The notes beneath the pieces were generated by a model. The model saw nothing but the letters and a program-made list of their open reading frames with translations. It did no database searches and was not told the origin of the DNA. From Phycisphaerae bacterium (GTDB lineage: Bacteria; Planctomycetota; Phycisphaerae; Phycisphaerales; SM1A02), in contig JAEUIU010000003.1 of the NCBI GenBank assembly GCA_016795065.1, positions 1-64,000 of the forward strand: DNA of 64,000 nt, given 5' to 3'. The first letter of the stretch is position 1; every line of letters starts with the position of its first letter. Shown piece after piece: positions 8,536 through 17,179 of the stretch. A program made the translations under genes and the position numbers.

Positions 8536-8744
8536 TGTCTCCGCCCACGACCCCCGTCGACGAGAGGCTACCACGGACCTTCTCGTCGGCACATCGCTAC
8601 GAGGGCCTGCATCACGGGTTCCTCGCCCAGCCACAACCGGCAACCGAAACGCGATTCACCGATACGCTGCATCCTGTGGCTCGCCCGGGCGACGCCTCGT
8701 CGCTCGATCGCGAGCGATCCCATTCACTTGCCTGAGGTTCTCAC

Positions 8745-10286
8745 GTGTCGGCCAAGCCCACCAAGCTCACCACCGCCGCTTCTGTTTCCACCGATAGCTC
8801 GACCTCCCGACCCTACCGGGCGCCCTCCGGCTCGGAGACGAGCCTCGCGTGGCCCGGCGGCGGACGCGGCCGCGTGCAGGCAAAGGCCGACTGGATTCTC
8901 CTCCGCGAGCACGGCGTCCCCAGCGCTGAGGTTTTCTACGTCTCGTATGTGAAGGAGCCGCGCGATTCGAAGCGGCCCGTGACCTTCCTTTTCAACGGTG
9001 GGCCCGGCGCCGCGTCGGCGTTCCTGCACATGGGCACGGCAGGACCGCGCCGCATCAGCTTCTCGCGTGACGGCCAGGCCCTACCGCCGCCGGTGCGCAT
9101 CGTCGACAACGCCGAGAGCTGGCTTCGCTTCAGCGACCTCGTCTTCGTCGATCCCGTCGGCACGGGATTCAGCCGCACCGTCAGCGAGTCACGCCTTGAA
9201 CAGCAAGGTATCGATAGCGATGACGACAAGCGAGAGAAGCGCACCAAGGAGCTGCCTGATGCGAAGAAGGGCTTCTTTAAGATCAAGCGCGATATCGATA
9301 CTCTGTGCGAGGTTGTGTGCACATATCTCTCGCAGAATCGTCGCTGGGACAGCCCCGTCGCGATCGCGGGCGAAAGTTACGGCGGATTCCGCGTCGGAAA
9401 GCTGATGCGGGCCCTTCCCGAGCGCGGCGTCGGCCTCTCGTCGGCGGTGATGATTTCCCCTGCCGTCGACTTCCTCGGCATCAACGGCTCCGACTACGAC
9501 CTCCACACTTGGATCAACGTGGTTCCGACCATGGCGGCGACGGCCCGGCATCACGGCAAGTGTCGCGGACGGTTCGCGGGCATGAACCCGGGCGAGCTTC
9601 GCGCCGCCGCCGAGCGCTTCGCCGAGTCCGACCTTGCATCGTGGTTCCTCCGTGGCGAACGTGTCCCGGAGAGCGAACGAACCAAGCTCCTGGCCACGCT
9701 TGCGGATCTCATCGGCCTGCCGGCGAAGCTCGTCGCCCGGTACGGCGGGCGCATCACGCTGGACCTCTTCGTGCGTGAGCTTCTCCGAGACGAAGGCCTG
9801 ATCTGCGGCTACTACGACGGTTCGGTCACGGGACCGGATGTCTTCCCCGATCGGGAAGGGCAGCCCAATCCCGATCCGACACTCGCCGGGATCACCACCT
9901 GCTTTACGGCCGGGATCAACGCCATGCTGCGACAGGAGCTCGGCGTGAACAGCGATCGCGAGTATCTCCTGGTGAATGACGAGGCCTGGAAGCACTGGGC
10001 CGATGATCGCGCCCAAGGCTACTGGGATCGTCACCTCCAGTGTGCCGACGACATCCGGTACGGATTGGCCCTCAATCCAAGCCTCCGCCTGCTCGTTGCC
10101 CACGGCTGGTTCGATCTCGTGACCACCTACTTCTCGTCGCAGCAGACGGTGGCGACGTTGCGCTTGCCCCCCGCCCTTCGCGAACGAGTCCGACTGCAGA
10201 GTTACGACGGCGGACACATGTTCTACACGTGGGAGTCCTCGCGCAAGGCCGTGTCGAAGGACGTCTCATCGACGTTGGCTCCCTGA
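8745..10286 (+). CDS. S10 family serine carboxypeptidase
   Basis: 513 residues. It belongs to the alpha/beta-hydrolase carboxypeptidase family (clan SC). The oxyanion-hole region FLFNGGPGAASAFLH is present, as is the nucleophile elbow GESYGG with Ser211. Asp457 in AHGWFDLVTTYF and His491 in DGGHMFYTW complete the triad. VDPVGTGFSRTV is the usual substrate-side motif. The N-terminus is Ser/Thr-rich with no visible signal peptide, odd for an enzyme family that is normally exported, so it may act inside the cell or use another route. It is flanked by unrelated genes. S10 peptidases are unusual in most bacteria but common in Planctomycetes. Confidence 0.9.
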   Translation: MSAKPTKLTTAASVSTDSSTSRPYRAPSGSETSLAWPGGGRGRVQAKADWILLREHGVPSAEVFYVSYVKEPRDSKRPVTFLFNGGPGAASAFLHMGTAGPRRISFSRDGQALPPPVRIVDNAESWLRFSDLVFVDPVGTGFSRTVSESRLEQQGIDSDDDKREKRTKELPDAKKGFFKIKRDIDTLCEVVCTYLSQNRRWDSPVAIAGESYGGFRVGKLMRALPERGVGLSSAVMISPAVDFLGINGSDYDLHTWINVVPTMAATARHHGKCRGRFAGMNPGELRAAAERFAESDLASWFLRGERVPESERTKLLATLADLIGLPAKLVARYGGRITLDLFVRELLRDEGLICGYYDGSVTGPDVFPDREGQPNPDPTLAGITTCFTAGINAMLRQELGVNSDREYLLVNDEAWKHWADDRAQGYWDRHLQCADDIRYGLALNPSLRLLVAHGWFDLVTTYFSSQQTVATLRLPPALRERVRLQSYDGGHMFYTWESSRKAVSKDVSSTLAP

Positions 10287-10551
10287 TCACATCCCTGCCG
10301 GACTGGGTAGCCGCCTTAGGTCAACGCCAATCATTCGTTCACTGCATACCCTGACCACTCCGGCATCCACCTGCTCCCCTCGCGAGGGCGATTCGATAGC
10401 ATCGCTTTCGGGTGACACCAATGTGAGCGGCTCGTAGCGCCATGGCGGCGCACGCGTCCCCTTCCGCAACAGGCGTCTTATCGCTGCGGTCGGTCTCGAT
10501 CGCTTCGGGAGACCGCTACACACCTCTGCACGTCCGCATAGGAGGTACCCG

Positions 10552-12606
10552 ATGTCATGGCTTGTGTCCCGTCGACTCGACTTCGTCTCGTGTCCGCCGG
10601 CGTCTCGTCGCGCCTTGCGGGTCGCAGCCCTGATGCTCGCCGTGGCCGCGAGCTCGGCCACGAGTGCTTCGCCCGACACGAACCCGCCGGAAGGTCAGGT
10701 GCGACTGGAGCATCTCGGCCGCTACAACCGCCAACCGATTGGTCGCGATCACCTTGTTGGTGCGATTCCGATTCTGGACCACTACGCACTGACCTGTTCC
10801 TACGACGCCTTGCGCGTGATTGACTTGAATGCGCTCCCATCCGGCAACGGGACCGGTGCATTTGTCAGCGAACTCCGCGGCAACGACGTCTACTCACTTG
10901 TCGCATACGACCAGACCCATGTCTATGCCCACCTGCGCCTCGGCGGCTTTGGCGTCGTGCGCATCGATCCGATCAGCAAGGCGATCACGTGGGTGAAGAC
11001 CATTGCCGAGGCGGGTGTTTACTACGAATCGATGAGCATCGCCGGCAACCGGCTGTATGTCGCTGCCCACGCGGATGGTCTTCGCGTCTTTGATCTCTCC
11101 GACCCCGAGGACCCCGTCCTGCTCGGCGCCGTCACCAAGGGCCTCGACGACGCATTCGCAGTCGACATCCTCAATCGTCACGCCTATGTTGCCGATGGGG
11201 CGGGCGGACTCAAGATCGTCGACGTGCGCGACCCCGGCGCGATGCATGTGGTCGCCGGCGAGCACGTCGGCGCGAGTGCGATCGGCACCGCTGAAGATGT
11301 GCTTGTGATCGATGGCAACGTCTACGTCGCCGCGGGCTCGGAAGGCGTTCTCTCCTATCGACACGGTGACCTCTCGCTTCGAAGCCAGTTCCAAACTCCG
11401 GGCATCGCGAAGGGCCTTGCGAGGATCGGCGAACATCTCGCCGTCGCCGACATTACGGGCATCACCATCATGCGACTCGGGCCGCAAGCCAGCCTCGAGA
11501 TGCTCACCTCAGAAGGCGGCTTGCGTCGCTTCCTGCCGGACAACTTGCTCTCGCTGCGACTTTGGCACGGGGTCGCGGGTTGGGGTGAGAATCGCGTCAT
11601 CGCGGCGAACTGGGATGCGGTCGACGTCTACAGCATCATCCCGCTGGAACAAGCAACTCAGCCTGACGCGACGCTCTCGGACCAGCGCCTGCGTTTCCAC
11701 GTGGATGGCAGCGCCAAGACCATCTCGCTGCAGAACCGTGGCGGCGGCCCATTGCAGGTCTCCACCATCACCAGTAACGCTCCTGCGAACTTCTCGGCGA
11801 CACCCACCGGGCCGCTGACCATCGCTCCGGGCGGAGCTGTCGACCTGACCATCACCTATACCCCTGGCACCCTCGCCAAAGGCATCGTTCACGTCAATTC
11901 CAACGATCCCGATGAGGCAAAGCTGCCCATCGAGGTCTTCGGAGACACGTCCTTCCTTGACCCGGGCGAACCAGCGACACCCTTCACCCTTCCGATGTGG
12001 AGTTTCGACCACGCAAGCGGGACCTTCGCCCAGAGGACATTCAGCCTTGCTGCGCAGGAAGGGAAGGTCGTCTACTTCCAGATCTTCGGGACCTGGTGCC
12101 CCGCATGCCTGCCTGTCATCGCCGACGTACAGAATGCCTTGGCGTCGCGCTTCGAGACCCATCCGCAGGTGGTACTGGCCATCATGAGCCAGAAGGAGAG
12201 CGCGTCGCTCCTTCAGCAGTACTGGTCGAACATCTACCTTCGACTGCCACTCCTCTTCGACCTTCCCGGAACTGCCTCGTTCGTTGCCTACGCACAGCCC
12301 CCGTCCGGCTTGCCCTTCTCACGGGGCTTTCTGGTCGGCCCCGATCAGGTCATCAAGGAGACCTGGTTCGGCTTCAATGCAGACCGCGTGGTCAAGGCGA
12401 TCAATCACCAACTCCTTCGCATCGCAATCGATGGCGACGCGAATCTGGATGGGCACGTCGATAGCGGCGACGTTCTGGCGGTCATCAACGCATGGGGCTT
12501 CTGCGACGACCCGGCCTTCTGCCCCGCTGATCAGAATGGCGACGGCATGATTGATTGGTTCGACCTCGCAATGGTCTATCGTCACTTTGGCGATGTTGCC
12601 GAATGA
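10552..12606 (+). CDS. secreted LVIVD-propeller / anchor-D / thioredoxin-like / dockerin fusion
   Basis: 684 residues with a strong ribosome-binding site (GGAGGT at 10541-10546) and a signal peptide (hydrophobic 22-40). Order: beta-propeller of LVIVD-type repeats (about 60-365; LRVFDLSDPEDPVLLG and LKIVDVRDPGAMHVV); an Ig-like choice-of-anchor-D domain (about 375-465; HVNSNDPDEAKLPIEVFG); a thioredoxin/TlpA-like domain (about 470-610) with the redox motif W515-C516-P-A-C519; and a degenerate dockerin-like pair (about 620-684; DGDANLDGHVDSGD and DQNGDGMIDWFD) lacking the usual LLGAWG. The CxxC suggests extracytoplasmic disulfide chemistry tethered to a binding propeller. No partner gene is adjacent. 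Confidence 0.8.
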   Translation: MSWLVSRRLDFVSCPPASRRALRVAALMLAVAASSATSASPDTNPPEGQVRLEHLGRYNRQPIGRDHLVGAIPILDHYALTCSYDALRVIDLNALPSGNGTGAFVSELRGNDVYSLVAYDQTHVYAHLRLGGFGVVRIDPISKAITWVKTIAEAGVYYESMSIAGNRLYVAAHADGLRVFDLSDPEDPVLLGAVTKGLDDAFAVDILNRHAYVADGAGGLKIVDVRDPGAMHVVAGEHVGASAIGTAEDVLVIDGNVYVAAGSEGVLSYRHGDLSLRSQFQTPGIAKGLARIGEHLAVADITGITIMRLGPQASLEMLTSEGGLRRFLPDNLLSLRLWHGVAGWGENRVIAANWDAVDVYSIIPLEQATQPDATLSDQRLRFHVDGSAKTISLQNRGGGPLQVSTITSNAPANFSATPTGPLTIAPGGAVDLTITYTPGTLAKGIVHVNSNDPDEAKLPIEVFGDTSFLDPGEPATPFTLPMWSFDHASGTFAQRTFSLAAQEGKVVYFQIFGTWCPACLPVIADVQNALASRFETHPQVVLAIMSQKESASLLQQYWSNIYLRLPLLFDLPGTASFVAYAQPPSGLPFSRGFLVGPDQVIKETWFGFNADRVVKAINHQLLRIAIDGDANLDGHVDSGDVLAVINAWGFCDDPAFCPADQNGDGMIDWFDLAMVYRHFGDVAE

Positions 12607-12696
12607 TGGCTTGGCCCTGAATGAGGCGAGTGCCCGAGAGGCCGTACCACCGCGAGCGATGAGCATCTGCCTCGTCGCCCTTCGCGGAGTACTGGC

Positions 12697-13503
12697 ATGC
12701 CCCGACCAATCTGGACAGGCACCATCGGCTTCGGCCTCGTGAGCGTACCGATCCACCTCATGGTGGCGGTGCGCGAGAAATCCGTTCAGCTTCACCTCCT
12801 GACGCCAGACGGGACCTGCCGACTTCGCCGCAAGCTGGTCTGCCCCGAGACCGGCAAGGAGTTTGACTTCCGCGAGACGGCTCGGGGCGTTGAGATCGCA
12901 CCGGACCAGTACGTCGTTCTCGACGAGAAGGAGGTGCGCGACCTCAAGCCCGAGGCGGGACGCGATCTTGAGATCCGCCAATTCGTCCGGGCCGGCGAGG
13001 TCGATCCGATCTACTTCAATCGGACCTACTACGTCACGCCGGCGGAAGGTGGAGGACGGGCCTATGGCCTCCTCGTCGAGGCAATGGCCGCTTCGCAGCG
13101 ACAGGCGATCGGCGAATTCGTCTTGCGGGAGAAGCAGCACATCGCCCTGCTGCGGCCCGTCAACCGGCTCCTGGTCCTGCACACGCTCTTCTATCACGAC
13201 GAGGTCGTGCCCACCGACGAATTGGCTCCGCGATCGACTAAGACGCCGACGAAGGAGCTGGAGATGGCCAAACAACTCGTCGCAACGCTGGACAGCAGAT
13301 TCAGGCCGGAGGGATTCAAGGACACGTTCCGCGCCAAGCTCACCAAGATGGTCTCCTCCCGAAGCAAGCGGGCCAAGACCATCGAGACAGACGACACCCC
13401 TCCTCCCCGCGTCCTCAACATCATGGACGCGCTCAAGCAGAGTCTCGCCCATCGCAAGGCGGAGCCGGCCGCTCGTCGCCGACCCTCCCGAAAGAGCGCG
13501 TAA
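12697..13503 (+). CDS. ku: Ku, non-homologous end-joining protein
   Basis: 268 residues, the normal length for bacterial Ku. It opens PRPIWTGTIGFGLVSVPI, continues with HLLTPDGTCRLRRKLVCPET, and has LKPEAGRDLEIRQFVRAGEV and YGLLVEAM in the core beta-barrel. It forms a homodimeric ring on DNA ends and recruits LigD. The basic C-terminal tail (ARRRPSRKS) is usual for DNA binding. The gene starts a tight operon: its stop is 8 nt before the LigD start. Its fifth to eighth codons contain a chance match to the GGACAGGCACC repeat, but the encoded residues WTGTIGFGL are conserved. Confidence 0.95.
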   Translation: MPRPIWTGTIGFGLVSVPIHLMVAVREKSVQLHLLTPDGTCRLRRKLVCPETGKEFDFRETARGVEIAPDQYVVLDEKEVRDLKPEAGRDLEIRQFVRAGEVDPIYFNRTYYVTPAEGGGRAYGLLVEAMAASQRQAIGEFVLREKQHIALLRPVNRLLVLHTLFYHDEVVPTDELAPRSTKTPTKELEMAKQLVATLDSRFRPEGFKDTFRAKLTKMVSSRSKRAKTIETDDTPPPRVLNIMDALKQSLAHRKAEPAARRRPSRKSA

Positions 13504-13511
13504 CGACGACG

Positions 13512-14954
13512 ATGCCCGCCCGTCTCAAGGCAACCCTGCTCGACGAGTACCGGCGCAAGCGGGATCCCGCGCGCACACCTGAGCCGTTCGCGGCGGAGGC
13601 GTGCCGAATGGGGCTCGAGGGGATCATCTCCAAGCGAGCGGACGCACCCTATCGCTCGGGACGTTCCCGTGCGTGGCTGAAGATCAAGTGCGGCAAGGGC
13701 GGCGAGTTCGCGGTCTGTGGGATGACCGCCCCGCGCCGCAGCCGCGGCGGGTTCGGCTCCCTTCTCCTGGCACGGCCCGAGGGCGATCGGCTTGTCTATT
13801 GCGGGCGCGTCGGCGCGGGATTCTCCGAAGCTGACTTGAAGTCGATCGCCAATCGCCTTCAACGCATGCGGCGAAAGGACGCTCCCTGCGAAGGGGTCCC
13901 GCGATCGGTGCGTCCGAAGCTCTGGTGCGAGCCTCGTCTTGTGGTCGAGGTCTCCTTCGCGGCCATCACGACCGAAGGACTCTTGCGGCAACCGGTGTTC
14001 AAGGCGCTGCGCGAAGACAAGGAGGTGGCGGAACTCACCAGCGACGAACGTGCTCCCTCGCCAGCTCCCGAGAAGGCGCCGCGGCGTTCGAGGTCCTCGC
14101 CTTACCAGGTCGCTGGAGTGAAGTTCACCCATCCCGATCGGCTGGTGTTCGAGTCGCCGCCAGTGACCAAACTTGAACTCGCCCGCTACTACGAACTCGC
14201 AGCCCCGCGGCTTCTCCCGTTCATCGCCGGCCGCCCGCTGGCACTCCTTCGATGCCCCGACGGCGACGGGGGCCCCTGCTTCTTCCAAAAGCACTTCCGG
14301 GAAGCGCTGCCACAGGCTGTCCGGCGCGTGGGAAGCGCGGCGTCAGCTCACCACCTGGTGGTCGATGACGTCGAAGGTCTCGTCTCGCTCGTTCAGCGCG
14401 GCGTGATCGAATTTCACGTGTGGGCCAGCCGGGCCGATCGGCTCGACCATCCCGAGTATCTGGTCCTCGATCTTGACCCTGGGCCAGGCGTGACGTGGGA
14501 CGCCGTGCGCGACGCAGCTCGCCTGATGCGATCCATCATCTCGAAACAGGGGCTCACTCCCCTCCTCCGCACGACCGGCGGCAACGGGCTCCATGTCGTT
14601 GCGTACCTCCCGGTGAAGCTGACATGGGAAGACCTGAAGGCCCTCACCAAGGCCATCGCCTCTACCGCGGCGGCTGCCGCGCCAGATCGGTTGACGACCG
14701 TCGCCGCCAAGGTCCGGCGCCAGGGTCGGATCTACATCGACTACCTGCGCAATGGGCGCGGCGCCACCGCCATCGCCAACTACTCCGCCCGAGCCCGAAC
14801 GGGCGCTCCTGTCGCCATGCCCATCGCGTGGGCGGCTCTCGGTCGGCTCGATGGGCCGGCCCCCTTCACCGTTCCGAACATGCTCCGGCGACTCCATGCA
14901 CTTCCTCGGGATTGGCGAGAAGCCATCCCTCACGGCCGGTTGAAACCCTCGTGA
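13512..14954 (+). CDS. ligD: LigD with polymerase domain but N-terminally truncated ligase domain
   Basis: 480 residues. Residues 25-60 hold only the last adenylation-domain motifs of an ATP-dependent ligase (EGIISKRADAPYRSG, WLKIKC), followed by the OB fold (about 70-165). The part that should precede them, including the KxDG catalytic lysine, is absent, and so is a 3'-phosphoesterase domain. The primase/polymerase domain (about 200-480) looks intact: D320 and D322 in VLDLDPGPGVTW, and D410 in IYIDYLRNGRGATA. It can therefore be expected to fill or prime ends but not to seal them by itself. It follows Ku by 8 nt. The first 24 residues are not family-like, suggesting an internal deletion that fused Ku's tail region to the middle of ligD. 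Confidence 0.88.
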   Translation: MPARLKATLLDEYRRKRDPARTPEPFAAEACRMGLEGIISKRADAPYRSGRSRAWLKIKCGKGGEFAVCGMTAPRRSRGGFGSLLLARPEGDRLVYCGRVGAGFSEADLKSIANRLQRMRRKDAPCEGVPRSVRPKLWCEPRLVVEVSFAAITTEGLLRQPVFKALREDKEVAELTSDERAPSPAPEKAPRRSRSSPYQVAGVKFTHPDRLVFESPPVTKLELARYYELAAPRLLPFIAGRPLALLRCPDGDGGPCFFQKHFREALPQAVRRVGSAASAHHLVVDDVEGLVSLVQRGVIEFHVWASRADRLDHPEYLVLDLDPGPGVTWDAVRDAARLMRSIISKQGLTPLLRTTGGNGLHVVAYLPVKLTWEDLKALTKAIASTAAAAAPDRLTTVAAKVRRQGRIYIDYLRNGRGATAIANYSARARTGAPVAMPIAWAALGRLDGPAPFTVPNMLRRLHALPRDWREAIPHGRLKPS

Positions 14955-16162
14955 ATCTCCGCACGACCCAACCCTGGTGGCTCCTCCGCAACGGGCTGCT
15001 CCATGACTACCCGCCCTTGGAGCATGACATCGACTGCGATGTTGCCGTGGTCGGCGGCGGCCTCACCGGCGCGCTGATTGCTGATCGCCTCAGTCGCGCG
15101 GGCATGTCCCTGACCGTGATCGACTCGCGGAGCATTGGTGAGGGGTCTACCGCGGCGAGCACGGCCCTCCTTCAATACGAAGTCGACCAACCGTTGCGAC
15201 AGCTCTCGAAGAGCATCGGCCTGGAGGCCGCGGTTCGGGTCTATCGATTGGGGAGCGCCGCCATTGACGCGCTGGAGGTCCTGAGCCGGGAGATCGCCTG
15301 CCGATTCGCCCGGCGTCCTTCGCTCCAACTCGCGTCGCGGCCGACCCACTCGCCGCGGCTGCAACACGAGTGTGGACTTCGCCAGCAGCACGGCTTCGCC
15401 TGTCACTACCTTGGGCGGCACGAGCTCGTCCAGCGTTATGGATTCGATCACGCCGGCGCTCTCTTCACCGAGGTCGCTGGCGAGCTTGATCCCTATCGCC
15501 TCACCCATGGACTCCTTCGAAGGGCGCTCGGTCGCGGCGTCCGTGTCTTCGATCGGACCCTGGTCACGAGCTATCGCTCGCAGGGCGACACCGTCACCCT
15601 CTCGACGGACCGCTCCCACGACGTTCGGGCGAAGCGGGTGATCTTCGCGACTGGCTACGAGGCGCTCGAGTTCGGCCCGCGCCGGCTGACCACGCTCAAG
15701 AGCACATTTGCGATCGTGACCGATCCGATTCCCGACCTCTCGCGATGGCCCGACCGCTGCCTCATCTGGGAGACGTCACTCCCCTATCTCTACCTGCGAA
15801 CGACGGATGATCAACGGATCATCGTCGGCGGCGGCGACATCGACGGGGCGGATCCGCTCGTGCGCGACCGGCTCCTTCCCCGCAAGGCGAACTGGCTTGA
15901 AAGTCGACTGCGACGCCTTCTTCCGTGGCTCACGTTCGACATCGCGTTTGCGTGGGCAGGTGCGTTCGCCGAGACCGCCGACTCGCTTCCGATGATCGGC
16001 CCGGCGCGGGGATTCCCGAACGCCCATTTCGCTTTGGGCTACGGAGGGAACGGGGTTACCTTCGCCGCCATCGCCGCGGATGTCCTGTGTGGGTTGATGA
16101 CCGACGGCGACCATATCGACGCGGCGCTCTTCTCGCCGGATCGGGTAGCGCCTCGGAAGTGA
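14951..16162 (+). CDS. FAD-dependent oxidoreductase (DAO/glycine-oxidase fold)
   Basis: 403 residues. The GTG at 14951 was chosen because it overlaps the LigD stop (GTGA), implying translational coupling. The N-terminal dinucleotide fold is DVAVVGGGLTGALIADRLSR, followed by the acidic ribose-binding VIDSR. GSTAASTALLQYE is the substrate-side helix, and the C-terminal GPARGFPNAHFALGYGGNG is the second FAD contact of the DAO family (amine or amino-acid oxidases). The substrate is not deducible. Coupling to Ku/LigD is striking because the family has no known role in end joining. Confidence 0.85.
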   Translation: MNLRTTQPWWLLRNGLLHDYPPLEHDIDCDVAVVGGGLTGALIADRLSRAGMSLTVIDSRSIGEGSTAASTALLQYEVDQPLRQLSKSIGLEAAVRVYRLGSAAIDALEVLSREIACRFARRPSLQLASRPTHSPRLQHECGLRQQHGFACHYLGRHELVQRYGFDHAGALFTEVAGELDPYRLTHGLLRRALGRGVRVFDRTLVTSYRSQGDTVTLSTDRSHDVRAKRVIFATGYEALEFGPRRLTTLKSTFAIVTDPIPDLSRWPDRCLIWETSLPYLYLRTTDDQRIIVGGGDIDGADPLVRDRLLPRKANWLESRLRRLLPWLTFDIAFAWAGAFAETADSLPMIGPARGFPNAHFALGYGGNGVTFAAIAADVLCGLMTDGDHIDAALFSPDRVAPRK

Positions 16163-16171
16163 CGAGCCATC

Positions 16172-16882
16172 TCAGCCGGTCCAGCCACCTAACAGGATGC
16201 TCAGATCGGCGGCGTCAACCACGCCGTTGTGATCAAGGTCCGACGTGGCGTTGGACGTCCCCCACGCTCCGAGCAGGAGGCCAAGGTCGGCAGCGTTCAC
16301 ATGGGCGTCGCCATTGATGTCGCCGACGGGGCTCGGCGCGAGCGTGACCACCATGTTGTCGGCCATGAAGATCGGTCCCCAGTCGCCACAACCTGGCGGG
16401 GGCGACTGGTAGTGCACGGTGACGCTGTTGAAGCCACCCGGCACGGTGATGCTCAAGGTGGTGGTCGGCCAATAGAAGTCAGGCGGGGCCGTGGCGGTGG
16501 CGGTGCCGACGATCGTGCCGTTCATCTTGGCGGTGACCTTCATGGTCGCACCATCGTCGCAATAGAGGTCCTGGACGGCGCAGAGGATCGAGAAGCTGGT
16601 GAGCGTCTTCGTGAACGAGACGTTGAGGTCTGCGGGGAAGACGCTGCTTGGATAGATGCAAAGCCCCGAGAAGCCGACCGGCGTGAACCCCATCACGTTC
16701 GCCTGCTGAACAGAGAAGCCCTGCATGGTGCCGCTCAGGTTCGCTCCGATCCCACCGGCGTTGACCGTGATGGGGAGAGGCGTGGATGGAGGAGCGTTGT
16801 TGAAGTTGAAGGTCACGCTCTGGGCAAGCGCTGGCGAGGTGAGAAGGCCAACGAGAAGCGTTGCAGCGGGTGAGAGTTGCAT
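16172..16882 (-). CDS. secreted dockerin-type protein
   Basis: 236 residues from the ATG at 16882, which starts a clean signal peptide (MQLSPAATLLVGLLTSPALA|QS). The longer frame has no signal. The mature part (21-180) is a beta-rich domain of the kind used to recognise or decorate surfaces (VTFNFNNAPPSTPLP, then a jelly-roll-like pattern ending FMADNMVVTLAPS). No catalytic motif is seen. The C-terminus (183-236) is the dockerin-like pair GDINGDAHVNAADLGLLLGA and DLDHNGVVDAADLSILLGG. It converges on the FAD oxidoreductase gene with only 9 nt between stops. Confidence 0.8.
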   Translation of the reverse strand: MQLSPAATLLVGLLTSPALAQSVTFNFNNAPPSTPLPITVNAGGIGANLSGTMQGFSVQQANVMGFTPVGFSGLCIYPSSVFPADLNVSFTKTLTSFSILCAVQDLYCDDGATMKVTAKMNGTIVGTATATAPPDFYWPTTTLSITVPGGFNSVTVHYQSPPPGCGDWGPIFMADNMVVTLAPSPVGDINGDAHVNAADLGLLLGAWGTSNATSDLDHNGVVDAADLSILLGGWTG

Positions 16883-17179
16883 GGTGAGGATTCGCGGGGA
16901 GGACTTATCGGAGAGGGCCCACCGGGGGCCGGTGTTGCCCCTTACATCAGGCACGTACAAGGTCCCGTGCGTCGTCGGCCTGATGCAGGCATCCCGACGA
17001 CTCGGGCAATTCATGGTCAGCTCACCATGCATGTGAATCAGCGCCGGTTTCTCCGTGGCAGCGGCCGAACCTCGTGGGCGGCGTTCTGCCCCTACAGCCT
17101 GTCCAAAGGCCTGAAGCAACGCGCCGTGAGATCGATGGCGGACTCAAAGCGGTTGATCAGCCAACCGATAGTCCCCACC

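Noticed and set aside
12706..12716. Match to the GGACAGGCACC repeat
   Set aside because: It lies in the conserved start of ku (WTGTIGFGL), so the sequence is set by coding constraints.
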